64,000 nucleotides of DNA from Lophius americanus. Lineage: Eukaryota > Chordata > Actinopteri > Lophiiformes > Lophiidae. The notes under the pieces are model-generated. The model made no database searches. It saw only the letters and a list, made by a program, of their open reading frames with translations, and had not been told where the DNA came from. Shown piece by piece: positions 47,936 to 60,400 of the stretch (positions are counted from its first letter, which is position 1; every line of letters begins with the position of its first letter). The translations under genes were made by a program, and so were the position numbers. The stretch is taken from NCBI GenBank assembly GCA_037951165.1, contig JBBDHG010000116.1:955001-1019000 (forward strand). Reading direction: 5' to 3'.

Positions 47936-48928
47936 TTATTAGAAGCACCTCATCAGTTCCTTCGCTAATGTAAATATTTAAGTGCCTTGTTCCATCTTGG
48001 CAAGATATTTACTCACTTGTAGACCCACTTACACAATCCAGTGGTTCTGGACCGTCCTCATCGTGGGATAATATGATCTGAAAAATTAAGCAACGTAAGG
48101 GAACCTACATTTCCACTACAACGAAAATGGATACTCAAATTGGGGCGATCTCTTTAGTGTTGTGCCTTCTCTCCACTGAACTACCTATTTGAACGTATGG
48201 CCGTCGGTCCCGGCTGTTCCTCATTCTAGTATTGGTTTGTAAGACACTTCAGCTGTTCTGGCCGCCCTCCTTTCCTCCGATACAGACAGAGATGTGCCTG
48301 TCAAGCTGATTTCCTGATCGCCACTCTGCAGTCAGAGGTGTGTGAGAGTTTTGGAAACTGTTGAATGAGGTTAGAGAGTTGGCTGATTAAAAACTCTGGG
48401 GCTAAGCTGCTTAGCATGTAGCGCCGACTATAAAAAAGTCGTTTGTCGCAATGCCATGCAATTAGAGCCCACAAACTCTGTTTACAAACAACCTCATACA
48501 GCGAGAAACACCAGATAAACCCCCAGAAAAACTTTTATTTGTGAATTTCCTAAGCTAACTGAATAGCCGTGGGCACCTGGCAAAGGCCCACGGAAATCTG
48601 TTACAGAGCTGTGTGGGTTCTGCCTCCCTGTGGCAGAAAGAATGAAAAATAAAGCAGGGGTGAACTGATGAACACACAAAGAGCCAGACAGAATGGTGTA
48701 GTAGACAGAAAGTAGATGAAAGGTTTTCTACTTGGAGAGAAAGAGCCTGGCCTGTTTTAAGTCAGGAAAGTGATTAACAGCCTAGCTGCGGACCTGCTGC
48801 CCCGCCTCCTCCTTAACCTCCTGTGTTTACAGAAGCAGACAAATAAGAATGAATGAGCTGGGAAGTGGAAGAAATGAGGGTTGTTATTTAAAACCGAGCT
48901 CATATATGAACTTCATGTTATTGAAGTT

Positions 48929-48953
48929 GCCTCCTTAAATTAATTAAGGAGGC
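48929..48953. repeat. Short palindrome GCCTCCTTAA...TTAAGGAGGC
   Basis: A 10-bp perfect stem around five AT-rich bases, just left of the (CCT)n run. Confidence 0.85.
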
Positions 48954-48966
48954 AGTATGATTTTTG

Positions 48967-49019
48967 CAAGAGTGCTGCCACCTCCTCCTCCTCCTCCTCC
49001 TCCTCCTCCTCCTCCTCCT
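48967..49019. repeat. (CCT)n trinucleotide repeat
   Basis: About 17 CTC/TCC units. The minus strand reads poly-Arg as a result. Intergenic. Confidence 0.9.
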
Positions 49020-49324
49020 TGTCCTCCCTCCACTAGCTGTCTCACTGAAGCAGCATCTGACCTGAGTTGAAGAGATTGACAGAGAGGGATCAGGAATTGT
49101 ATGCATCAAATGTATCTTGGAGGTTTGGCAGTCTCTCTTGCATTTGTCCCACACAAATTAAATAATAAAGAAATGAAATGCATCGCAAAATGTATATTTA
49201 GATAGACAACATGTAGCTATATAAGAAACATATATGGGCCGGTCAATATTACGTTGTCATTCTATACCAGACAGAAGAGTAAATCAGTTTGGTGCGTAAT
49301 AACGCTGTGGATGCTGAGATCATT

Positions 49325-49433
49325 GGGTTAGGTGTCATCCCTCATCCTTCCTGTTTTGGGTTAGGTGTCATTCCTCATCCTTCCTGTTTTGGGTTAGGTG
49401 TCATTCCTCATCCTTCCTGTTTTGGGTTAGGTG
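49325..49433 (+). repeat. 33-bp tandem repeat, 3.3 copies
   Basis: The unit GGGTTAGGTGTCATYCCTCA followed by TCCTTCCTGTTTT is repeated three times, nearly identical, with a partial fourth. Confidence 0.95.
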
Positions 49434-50103
49434 ACCTAATATGCAGTTTGATGAAGTAAATATCTGACTGGTCAAACTTTGGTATGTTAAACATTATTTA
49501 TTACAGTAAATGTAGGCAGCAGTTTAACCTTAACTCTAACCTGACTGCAACTGGATAGTATCTTTTTATAATGCTGTTAGCAGAGCATTAGCCACATGGG
49601 ACGACGGGCCATCTACTGGTTACTTTAAGAGCCTGTCGCTGCTGGCGGGCCATGTTCTCCAAGTCCACGATTGGGTTGATGGCAGTAGATGCAGGGTTGG
49701 TGACCGCTCTCATGGCTTGCAGACTTCTGCGGGTCAGGGGAATCAGTCAGAATCCTGACCGTCTCCGTTAACGTCAGGTAAAAGTCGCAAACGGTACCAG
49801 GCCAACCCACTTTAAATGGTAGTCAATGTGGGGGGGTCCGCTCACACCGCTTTTTACTATCAACCAATTAGGGTGCAGAGTGGTGTTGGGGGCAGCAGAG
49901 TGACGCAGGTGGTCTAAAGGGGTGAAGGTTCACCACCAGACACTTAAAATTACGATTCCTTTGGATCATCTGCAAAGACAGGATCTTTGGGGTTTATGCC
50001 CCCCCTCCAGATGTCATTTCCCACGCAAAACTTACTGGGTGCACTTCAGTCCTGGGACCCCCCCATGGGGTTAGGACAGAGAATCATGAACTACTTTAAA
50101 TAG

Positions 50104-50135
50104 TGTGTGTGTGTGTGTGCGTGTGCGTGTGTGTG
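50104..50135 (+). repeat. (GT)n microsatellite
   Basis: GT run with GC interruptions. Intergenic. Confidence 0.8.
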
Positions 50136-50794
50136 CTCAGTAGACCTGATCGTTTTTGAAATGGTGTGTGTGTGACCTACAAGTCACACATGTCTAGGCA
50201 CCAGGAGGTCCCAGAGCACCGGCATCTGCCCAACCCCAACAGAAGCAGGTGGACACGTGACAAATCTGTCACCACAATGAAGGTCAGCTGGGACAGATAA
50301 ATAGGTATAAATATGTAGTTCAGTGGAGAGAGTCTCTTCACTCAGAGAATAACGGTTACCAAGTTACCTTCCCATCGGCTTCAGTACCTCTCCAGCCGGA
50401 TTTGTAGATGAATGTCCCATTGCATCGCTGAAAAATGTTATGATTACTACCTTACTGCGAGTCTTTATTTATTTCAAAAGGAAATGTAAAAATGTGTTGG
50501 AATTTTCAATCCCAACGCTATTTTAAGAATTGTGAAAGTCCACTTTTTAAGCCATTTCCAGAATTCAGTTAGAACTCTCTGAGTCCGATGGTGGAAGTCA
50601 ACTTTTGCAAAAGAAATGTTATTTTTCGTGTTTGAATTTAAAAGGATACTTAGAGTGACAAACCTCAATAGACTGTATAAAGTGACTGAATATGAAGGGA
50701 AATGTCTTTGAATAATCCATTGATGTTTTTAGTGTGTTTTAATGAATGCGTCGGCCCTGTCATGACTGGTGGTTTGTCGAGGTCGTATCTCCTC

Positions 50795-50855
50795 CAATGT
50801 CAGCTGGGATAGGCTCCAGCCTCTCTTGACCTCTGACACTATAAGCGATAATGAA
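50795..50855 (+). mobile_element. Retroelement tail remnant upstream of the GIMD1-like gene
   Basis: GTCAGCTGGGATAGGCTCCA then GCCTCTCTTGACCTC and ATAAGCGATAATGAATGAAT is the tail of a dispersed fish retroelement. The same words occur reversed at 59010-59105. Confidence 0.6.
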
Positions 50856-50904
50856 TGAATAAACCATTTGGAAAATATTTTTACAGTTGTTTGTTTGTTC
50901 CTAG

Positions 50905-53900
50905 ATGGATCCGTTGCTCAGGAGACGTGGGCTGAATGACGACGAGTCAAAGGCACTGGCGCTGAACGTTCTGCTGATTGGACCGAAGCAAAGTGGGAGG
51001 AGCTCAGTCGGGAACACTCTGATTGGTCAGTTTCTCCACAGATTGAATAATTTGGAAGGTTCTAGTCACGAGAGCAGCAGGATCTGGACCTGAATGTAAA
51101 CATGGTCGTATATGACTTAGCCGACGGAGTTTGATTAAATTTGTATTTCCTTTGAAAGGAAATACAATCCGTGGTTGTGTAGATCCAGATAAAGGGCCAG
51201 AGTCAGGCAGCTGGATTCCTTCAATCAAGAGTTCAAGCATTGCCATCGTCGGTGCATCAACTTCCTGATGGATTTGATATTAAATTGGCTCAATGGTTTT
51301 TCAGGAAGCAAGGGGGAACTCCAGTATAGATGGGGCGGAGTCAGAAACTCTTTTACACTAATTGAAGGGTTGAAAATCTGCAAATAATAATTTTAAATAA
51401 GGTTTTGGACAAGTGAAGAAAGCTTTGATGTCAGAAACTCAAAGTCTTGGATTAATTTCACCTTCTTAAACATTATTGTTCTTGAACGTATCAAACCGCT
51501 TCACAGGGGCGGCCCACTGCTCCCCCAGGGGTGGGTCAAACGCAGAGTACAAATTATACAAAGTTGTCAGGTCAGGTGATTTAAGTATAACGTCATCAAT
51601 AAAGTAAGAATTATTATTAATGGTGACGATGAAGAACAGCAAAGTAATTCAAATTGAGGAACTGAAGCCGGATGCTACCAGGACATCAAAGTCCAACGAT
51701 GCAATGACGATGGACATTAAAGTTAAAATGTGATCAAACATACCAAAATCTAATGTTTTAAGTACATAAGAGTGTTAATAAAAACATCAAAAGCAAATGT
51801 TACAAGGACTCCAGAGTTTAAAGTCAAATTCCTCAAAGTAATGTCAAATGTTACAAACACATCCAAGTAAATCATGCAATGGCATTTTTTTTATTACATT
51901 TACTAGCTAAATGTAGTAAATATTATAGCATTTTGAACTTCCATATTACAATTCTCACTCTTATAGTCACCCTGTGCTCCTCCCTCTTTTTGAAATATTT
52001 ATTCACCACCGCCATTTCCATCCTTGTACGACCATCTGTCCTTCCAGGTTCCTGTCCTTAACACCATACCTGCCCACCACCTCCTCCTCTCCTCTGCCCC
52101 CTAACAAACAGGGTCATCCAAGTTTTCTCCAACCACTACTCTTCAATACTCTTCATCACTTCATCCAACTCACTCCAGAAATTCTCTTTCTCTTGAATTT
52201 CACAACAAACTTGTGGTGCATAAGCGCTGACAACGTTCATCATCACACCTTCAATTTATATCTTCATACTCATCACTCTGCCTGACACTCTCCTCACCCC
52301 CAGAACACTCCTTCTTGCATGAGATAAAACCCTCCTCTCATGCTTGTAGCCTTGCTGCCTTTCCACCGTGTCTCTTGGGCACACAGTATACAGTGGTACC
52401 TCCGTTTAGGAGCTTAATGTGTTCCTACACCTCGCTCGCAAACAAAAAAAACTTGAATTTCCCCATTCAAATGAATGGAAATCCCATTAGTCCGTAACAA
52501 ATCCCAACAATATTCATATAAAAAACAATTTTTCCACCTTGTCTCACTTGATTCCTTTCTAACGTAAGCGAGCACGAGCACATGGATACTTCCTCTGTGA
52601 GAGTGTGACGCTAACTGAGAGCAAGCGCTATGGAGGCTGACCTGAGATCCTCCTGTTTTTCGCTCTAGTCTCGGGGCCCAGAAAGGAGACCCCCTCAAGT
52701 AGTTCAAACAGGCAGACAAGGCACTCGTGAACGGAGGTACCACTAGATCTACTTTTCTTCTCTCCATCCTATCGGCGAGCGCTCTACCTCTGCCTGTCAT
52801 CGTGTCAACAATTATTTTCCTACTCTCACCCCCACACTCCTTCCGTTCCTCATCTCCTGATGTCTCGGGGCAAGTTTTTTTCTGGCCAACAGTTGCGTAG
52901 TCTCCGCCGTCACCCTACTGCTTAAGAATGCCAATGGCGGGCATTATTAACCTGGGCCCTGACCAATCCAGTTTGGAAATCAGTTTTGTGTTCCGCATAT
53001 TGATTTTGCAAAGGTTTTACGCTGGATGCCCTTCCTGACACAACCCTCCCCAATTATCCTGGATTACGGCCCCCTTGTGGCTGGATTCAATTCAAAATGT
53101 TAGAAACACGTTAGAATCAATATTTACCAATACATCATTATCACATGTTACAAGGACATCAAAGTCACGGTTGATGGTAGAAAAAAACCCTATCATGCAA
53201 TGTTGAGGAAGTTCCTGAGTCCACCCCTTTGTTCAGATCCACAACCAGACTGCCGGTAGAACATCAATTTGGTCATTTTTGTTGGTTCCTGAAACTAAGA
53301 CAGGTGAAAACAGGACCGTGTGAGTGGAGGTAATAATACCAGTGTGGCCAGAGGGGAGTTTTTCATGGAGTGTCTGTTGGCGCCATAATACTTCCGACAA
53401 TCCAGGAGTAATAATAATAATAATAATACATTTTATTTATAACTCACTTTACATTGGATCAAATCTCAAAGTGTTACAAGGTAAAAGCCGATAAAAGCAT
53501 CAATAAAATAATTAATAATGCAATAATAATAATAATAATAATAATAATTTAAAAATAATAATAAGAAGTAATGTCATACTTTCAGAAATACAAATCCTCT
53601 CTGCATATCCAGACCAGTCTCTGATTTCAGCAGAGTTCTGGGCCCGTGTCACAGGATCGGATTCTCCATTAAGAACGCCAGATCTTATAATCTCCTTTCA
53701 AAAGTAAACAGTCTTTCACTCTGGGTCCAGATGATGGTCCAGAGCTCAACAAGACCACATGGATTGGTCCTTGGGCTTTAGCCAATCCTCCAAAATATTT
53801 CATCAAGATCCGTGTAGAACTTTTTAAGTTATCATGTTGCACAAAGACAAACGCCGCTGGAAACAGTCGCTCAAGGCAGCCGTGATAAAATGTTCTTTGT

Positions 53901-54168
53901 GTTCGTCAGGTGGCGATGAGTTCTCAACCGGTCCCTCTGATGTTTCCATGACAACGGGGTTCCAAATCCTCAGCCGGAACTTCCCCAAATATTTCAGACG
54001 GCAGGGGGCGGAGTCTGATCTCCTGTTGAGGGTGGTGGACACGCCCCCTGGGCTGCCCTGCCCTATGAGGCTACACAAGCTTTGCCCTGACGGCGTTCAC
54101 GTTCTGGTGCTCGTAGTAAGAGCTGACCAGCCAGATGCAAACACACATCTGGAGGAGGACCTGAAGGT

Positions 54169-54245
<77 letters not shown>

Positions 54246-54556
54246 CACACACAGAGTAACATGCCTGTGCATTTTGTGCTCAGATGGTCTTCGGTCCAGA
54301 TTGGCATCGCCATTCCTTACTAGTTCTCACGCATGCGGATCACCTGAAGGAGGTTGGGCTTCAGCAGTCAGTCTACCTAACGAAGACCAGGGATTGGCTG
54401 AGAGCTCTGGCTCAACAGGTGGAGTTCTTCTTCCTGGAGAACAGTCGGGATTGGCCCTCAATCAGAGGACGCCCGCTGAGGGACACAATGCTCCGCCTCT
54501 CGGCCAGAAACCATCACGGCGCTCTGAGCGTCAGGACGGGCTTGTGGAATCTGTGA
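50905..54556 (+). CDS. gimd1: GIMAP-family P-loop NTPase domain protein (GIMD1-like), complete
   Basis: Small AIG1/GIMAP-type GTPase-fold protein, probably cytosolic; its cellular function is poorly known. Exons: 50905-51025, 53910-54166, 54284-54556 (phases 1, 0), giving 216 aa, close to the length of mammalian GIMD1. The N-terminal beta strand LNVLLIG leads into the P-loop GPKQSGRSSVGNTLIG (about 26-41). The G3-like motif is VVDTPPG (about 82-88). LLVLTHADHL is the G4-like region, with THAD instead of TKxD. Odd feature: the P-loop has Arg32 where Walker A normally has Lys. The ATG directly follows a good acceptor (TTTGTTCCTAG), so a 5' untranslated exon probably lies upstream. The first intron (about 2.9 kb) contains LINE fragments and a MITE. 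The second contains a (CA)n tract. Identity is supported by fold, length and its place between dkk2 and aimp1. Confidence 0.87.
51141..51167. repeat. Perfect 13-bp snap-back palindrome
   Basis: TTGTATTTCCTTT, one G, then the exact complement AAAGGAAATACAA, in the first intron of the GIMD1-like gene. Confidence 0.9.
51960..52270 (-). mobile_element. Non-LTR retrotransposon endonuclease-region fragment
   Basis: The minus strand reads, with frameshifts, EIQEKENFWSELDEVMKSI and a later MEMAVVNKYFKK-like stretch. This is the endonuclease region of the same kind of LINE as the 3' pieces at 7535 and 25203. It lies in the GIMD1-like intron 1 and is dead. Confidence 0.6.
52391..52745. mobile_element. 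MITE-like element with terminal inverted repeats
   Basis: The left end CAGTGGTACCTCCGTT is matched by the right end AACGGAGGTACCACTA in inverted order. The 355-bp interior has no transposase. The CAGTGGTACCTC terminus is a recurrent vertebrate non-autonomous DNA-element end. The target-site duplication is unclear, possibly TA. Confidence 0.75.
53405..53565 (-). mobile_element. LINE 3' tail, inverted copy
   Basis: (AAT)n, then ACATTTTATTTATAACTCAC and TTTACATTGGATCAAATCTC, the reverse complement of the tail at about 60035-60095, then another (AAT)n block. It lies in intron 1 of the GIMD1-like gene. Confidence 0.75.
54170..54242 (+). repeat. (CA)n microsatellite in GIMD1-like intron 2
   Basis: About 36 CA units starting three bases after the exon 2 donor and filling most of the 117-base intron. 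Confidence 0.95.
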
Positions 54557-54769
54557 CATCACTTCCTGTAACATATTTTTGAGATCCTCTGTATCCGATC
54601 GTTTCATTGGTTTTAGTCGCATAACCATCTCTAATTTTATCCTTTATTCCGTTTATCCATTATGTCAGTGTTTTGATGTCGTCTTTATTTCTTTTTCTGT
54701 TCAATCACCACAATAACAATGTCCAAAAATCAGAACCTGAAACTGGATAAACCAGTCAACTAATTGTGC

Positions 54770-54775
54770 AATAAA
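54770..54775 (+). terminator. Polyadenylation signal AATAAA of the GIMD1-like gene
   Basis: A canonical AATAAA lies 214 bases downstream of the stop codon on the same strand and is the first one seen after the coding end. The surrounding DNA is AT-rich and non-coding. Confidence 0.5.
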
Positions 54776-55924
54776 AAAACATAAAAAAACTGACAAATCT
54801 CCAAACAACCTATATTTTTTACTCAAAGAAACAAAAACATGATTTCTCCGTGTCAGGCCTCGGTCAGAAGACAAGAGACCTCTCAGTAGGACACACCTGT
54901 CTCAACCGTCCAACCAGTTATAGAACCTCCGGTCTCACACGGCGCCACTCAGTCGCTATTGCAGAAATGTCTCCTATAATTTTTAGTGTTTTTATTTCTG
55001 CTTCTGCGTTTTGGCTTATCTATCTAATTAATTATTAATTAGCATTTTCTTTCATCCAATCAAATAATTTCTACTCCTTTATATCCCACATCTTTCGCAT
55101 TGGCATTTTATCTTTTATTTCTGTGTTTTGTCTCAACCATTCATTCTTTTATTGACTTTATTCACTGTTATTGATTTTACAAAGAGATATCATTATGTTT
55201 TTTTTTGTTTTTTTTATGTTTACTCTGACTCTGTTCTCCAACATGAAGACATCACTCTTTTTTTTAATGAATCTTATTTTGACTCTTATTCTCTCATATC
55301 CTCTTGATTTGTTATTGACTGTGAATGTTTTTATTTTTTTTGGTCTCTAGGTTCCCTGTTTCCCTTGTTTTGCTTCATCTGTCAAAACTCTGTAAACATT
55401 TATTTTGAAAGGTAGTTTGAGAAACAAAGCTGTTATCATCACTATTATCATAATCACAATCAGAGCGTTACGTTTCATCCACTCACCCTTTAAATCCAGT
55501 TTTAGTGCTGACTAATGATGTAGCGGTGTGCTGGACATCAAAGCTTCCTGTTGTTATGTGCCAAAATATTCATTTGGTGGGACTTTTGCAGCACACCCGG
55601 TGTATTAAAAGTTAGCTTTGAGGAAACACACCTTCGGTTGGACATTATTCTCTGCTGTCCAATCATGCAAACGCAGAGGCAGACCTTCAGGTCACATGGT
55701 CACATTCCAGGAAACTGGTGCTTCTTTTCTCAAGTGAGTTTTTAATTTTTAATCAGTAAACAGCAGCAGTCCCTCTGTCTTCTGTAAGCTAATAGTCTTA
55801 GCTGCTAACAAGCTAATAGTACGAGCTACAGAAAAACTAGCAATGTGTGAGCAGCTGGAGTCTGTGTTTGCCTTTCACAATGAAAGTATCCTGGTACATG
55901 TCAGCAGATCTTGTTTGGGCCGAT

Positions 55925-55996
55925 GGTCTGGTTCGACCCAATGGTCTGGTTCGGTTTGATGGTCTGGTTCGGAGCGATGGTCTGGTTTGGTTTGAT
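55925..55996 (+). repeat. 18-bp tandem repeat at the aimp1 3' end
   Basis: Four units of GGTCTGGTTCGGTTTGAT type lie head to tail, ending eight bases before the aimp1 stop codon (on the opposite strand), so they are in its 3' untranslated region. Confidence 0.9.
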
Positions 55997-56004
55997 GGTC
56001 GTCT

Positions 56005-57463
56005 TTATTTGATGAGGCAGTTGGTGAGGGTTTGTGCCCTGCAGAGACCTTTTCCCTTCACCTGGAAGCTGCTACCTTTATAATTAGCCACACCCTTTCC
56101 ATCGACCCGCAATTCCGGTTCTACAAGCTCCCAAACCCTCTGTTTGGACTGCAGCTCCCGGTCCGGATCACCTGAGTCAAATGGAAGACGGGGTCATCCA
56201 AACAGCAAGAACCACTAGTATTATATTATTAAATCTCATCGTTCGTGGTTACCAGGGTAGTTGAGGAAAGTGATTTTGTCTCCAGGGGTAGAACCTGTGG
56301 GCGGGACCAGCAGCTCAATGACATCATCAGAGGAGGAGCAACAGAGGAGGCGGGCCTTAGAGATCAAGCCCTCCATCTTATAGGCCTTGACGTTGCATAG
56401 CAAAACAGCCAGAGCGCCCTGGAGCTGCAGAGAGACCAGAGAGACAGTTTAATGAATTCATTCATTATACATGCATAAACCATAAGGGATTTAAGTTGGG
56501 ATAATTTCAGCATGCAGTTTTCAGAATAAAGTTGTGTCTGCAATAAGAAAAAATCGGAACATAATATGTTTCGAAAAAGAAAACACACTAAAGAGAGAAT
56601 AACATGGAGTTCATTGTCTAATAAATATTAGAAATTCTTTTACACAAAAGAAAATAAAACTAGGAAATATATTTTCTCTAATAATATCGCTGTAATGAGA
56701 AGCAAATAAAAACAGAACGTGTCAGAAATAAACTCATTATATGATATCAAATAAAGTAAAATGAATCTTTGAAATGCAATTACAATTTTTTGAAAAACTT
56801 ACAATCACATGTTATAAATATAATTTGAATTTTATACATTGGAAGGAAACTCAAATTAAAATGGGAATTCATTTAAAAAACAATTCATAACATGTTTATA
56901 TCAACAATTTAAATAAAAAATTTGAAATTTAATTTAATTCAATTATAAAATTTATATGAAGTCACAGCATAACTAAAATAAAGATGCAATAAATTCCTTA
57001 TTAGTTTCAATAAGTCCCTTAATAATATTGAAATGCTTTGGAAACTTGTTTCTAATATTGAAAACTATTGAAAAATTAACTGAGAAAACAACAACTTATA
57101 TTTATGAGACACGCGCACGCATTAATCTTCGAATAAAGTTGGAATAATTTGTAAACAAACTCATGTTTCTGAAATAAAGTCAGAGCAAGTATTACATTTT
57201 GTTAAATTTGATGGATGAAGTTCCTTAACTGTCAGAATACTTGAATATAAACCCTTGAAAAAAATAAGACAAATTTTTCATTCTAACAGAAGAAATGTTT
57301 AAATAACATAAAAACAATTAACATTTTTAATTCTTTAGCAGATATATTTTAGTCAAAAATAATGTAAGAAATAAAAAATGAGTGAGAAAAGGTTTCTCCA
57401 TTTTTATATGATAAACATGTTAAAGTTTGAAATTAAACGTTTTATAATAAAAATAATAATAAC

Positions 57464-57494
<31 letters not shown>

Positions 57495-60400
57495 GAAATA
57501 AAGCCATAAAGTATATGTGAAACTATTTAGAGACTAAAGTTTCCCATTTGCAAAAATTTTAATAATTCTGGCATGAATATTTTCAGCTTCATGGTTAAAA
57601 TGTCTTGAATTGATTTTAGGTACACAAAAAAAATTATATTATTTGAGTAAATTTCTTATTATATTATTTGAAATAAGGGTGTGGTGTTTGAGAATGATAT
57701 GAATAAAGAACTTAAAGATGGCGTTCTACCTCATCTCCCAGTGTTAACAGGCCCAGCTTACTGATCACAATGCGGGCGGCTCCCTCGCCAACATCCACCT
57801 CCAGGAATGACAGTGTCCTGGACAGCGGGTGGCGCCGGGCTCTCAGTATCCGCCCCACCCTCAGGTCAAGCCGTGACACATCCACCTGAGGCTCCTCCCC
57901 CAATAGGAGAGAGTCAGAGGTGGGAGGAGCTGAGACACATGATGTCAGCCCCCCTCTCCTGTCTCCCCTCCTCCTCCGGTTTTGTCTCTCGTGAGAGAAG
58001 GAGGGAGGGAGGTCGGTGGGAGCGGCTGCTGTCACTCCAGGAGGAGGTTGATTGGCAGCTGTTGAGGAGGTTGGGCTGGACGTTGGAGGAGGCGGGGAGA
58101 ATAAAGCCTTGACTGAAGGAGAAGAGAAGATGTGGTTGTTTTTGTTTTGTTGCTGAGAAAATGCAGGAATTTAATCTCAAATGTGTTTTAAGTTTTTGTA
58201 TTAAATGTTCTTATTCTATTCTGTTTCTCTGATATTTAAATGTGAACTCGGTCAGAACCGAACTGATGATGTTTTCCAGCTGCCGGAGTCTGTTGACTCC
58301 GGTCTGAGGAGCAAGGACTTACAGCACAGCGGGGTCTCAAGGACCCTCTTTAGAAAGTTGGATCACAAAATGAAAATGGTTGTTTGGAAAGGTGAGGAAT
58401 TCTTCACTATTTAAGACACGCCCTCAAGGTGCGTGTTTTCAACATTCTGCCCGTACGCAATCGTTTCAATGAAAACGCCTTCAATAAGCCCACTGTCGTC
58501 TGTCAGTGAGCCCTCACACATTTTACCCTCAGCAGAACCGTTGTGGTGCTTGTTGAAAATCATCTCATCCACTTTAATCAGAACTGTCTTCTCGCCCTGA
58601 TTCTGTACACGCCCATCACATGTCTCCGTTAAAAACAGATCCGCTCTAACTAAGAAGCTCGTAGTCGCTCACGTGAAAATCTCGTTCTGAAAGCTTCAGA
58701 TTCGTCGGGCTTTCAGTGTCGAGATATTCTTCCATGCATCTGGATCCGTACTCCGCTGATACTCAAACCCTCAGTCTCAGGTCACCGAGCCTCCGCCAGC
58801 ATTCAACCAATCACATGGACCGGTCATGGCAGGAGGCCGATCAAACGCTGGCAGACTTTCTCACAAATGAGGTTGTGATGAATAATTCATCCTTTCTCCA
58901 TTCTGTCTCATCTGATCAAACTGATTTATGGTCTAACAAACATTTTGGAGAGTTGAAGTTTTTGGGAAATTCATTAGATTCTTTGGAAGATAAATCATTT
59001 TGTGAATTCCTGTTGAGGGTCGCAGGGGACTGGAGCCCATCCCAGCTGTCGTTGGTTGAGGGACAGGGTAGGCCTGTGAACAAGTCGCCCGTTCAGGGGA
59101 AGGCACCACAAACACTCCACTCGTTTTGAAGGAGAGAAAAGTTTGGGATAATACGGAATCATCATTGCTGCCACCGCAGATCCTTCGCGTTAACGCGATA
59201 CTCACTATATCTACTATGTCGTGTATCATTTTAAATTATATACACTCGTAGATCTTAGTGTGAGGAAGAACTGGAGTACTATAATAATATAATAGTTTGG
59301 AGCGGATGTTTTCGGTTGCTGCAGCTTCCCTAATGCTACGCTACGTGTCCCTCGCTGTCACTCCTCATAAGGAGACCAATCAGGTATTAGTTTGGGCAGG
59401 ACTCTAGGATCGTGCAGGAGGTGTTTTTAGTTTGCTGAGTCGCTCTGTGAGGTTTGCTAATGAGGATTTAGGCTTTTCATCCAATTACGTTTGAGCTTTG
59501 TTGTGTGCAGTAATGTTTGAATCCTGATGTTCAGCCTACCAGTGCGTCTCCTCTGTTTGTCCTGGAGTTGAGTCTTCAGCTGCTCGATGTCTTTCTTCAG
59601 TTTGGCATTTTCTACCAGCAGCTTCTTCTGGTCTCTGACGGATGACTGCAGCACTGAAACAGATTTGACTTTACTCAGAGCGTCAAAGCACAAACTGACT
59701 GATGACTCAGTTCATGCTACGTTTTTGGAATCTCACTGTTTCCTGTCCGTTTCCCTCCGTTCTACCCACTCATACCGCCTCCTCCTTCCCCGGACTAAGC
59801 TCAGCACCATGGGTGGTCAGGCCTTCTGTTCTGCTGCCCCTCGTCTGTGGAATGCCCTCCCTGACCATCTGAGGGCTCCACAGACGACTGACACAATTAA
59901 AAAAGGACTTAAAACTTTCCTTTTTAGCAGAACCTATAACTTGAATTAACATTGCTGCTTTTTGGTCATGTTTTTATATAATTATTATTATATTTTTTAT
60001 TGATGCTTTTATCTTCTTTTACTTTTCAGCACTTTGAGATTTGATCCAAATGTAAAGTGCGTTATAAATGAAATGTATTATTATTATTATTATTATTACT
60101 TTGCGTGATTAATTGGCTAGTTAGAAGTATCATAGCCAACATCGACTGATATAAACTACTATAGCTAACGTTGGCCAACTATGAAGTGTAAAATGTCTTC
60201 ATCGCTGAATAAGACGTATCAGACCCGACAACGGGGTGTTTCTGCCCGGTACTGGTCGTTATAAACAATCCTTTTGAGAATCATTCCTACTTTGTTCTTA
60301 ATATTTTTTCTTAATCGATACCCTACATGTACTTTCTCTTACGTGCTTTCTCTCTTGACAGCAGGGCGTGGGTTTTAAAATACTCGAGGATCTGCTCGCC

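Larger units (their letters stand above)
39621..50904. other. Gene desert between dkk2 and the GIMD1-like gene
   Basis: About 11.3 kb with no recognisable exon on either strand. It contains TAGC-rich DNA (about 40100-43750), local segmental duplications, a TGACATCA-rich array, a tRNA-derived relic, hairpins, a SINE/LINE tail, a (CCT)n run and a 33-bp repeat, listed separately. Stretches at 43750-44600, 45400-46190, 46300-47690 and 47940-48920 show nothing I can name. Confidence 0.55.
54557..56004. other. Convergent intergenic region, GIMD1-like and aimp1 3' ends
   Basis: The two genes end towards each other here. The interval is AT-rich, with T-rich runs near 55200-55350 and an 18-bp repeat at its right end. 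No other gene was seen. Confidence 0.5.

Noticed and set aside
57807..58180. Overlapping open frames on both strands around 58 kb
   Set aside because: Only the frame continuous with the other aimp1 exons (VDVSRLDLRVGR) is real. The others are shadows in the same GC-rich exon.
58716..59129. A 137-codon plus-strand open frame (MSRYSSMHLDPYSADTQ...)
   Set aside because: It lies antisense in an aimp1 intron, its C-terminal part is a known-type retroelement tail, and no splice signals or family resemblance support it.
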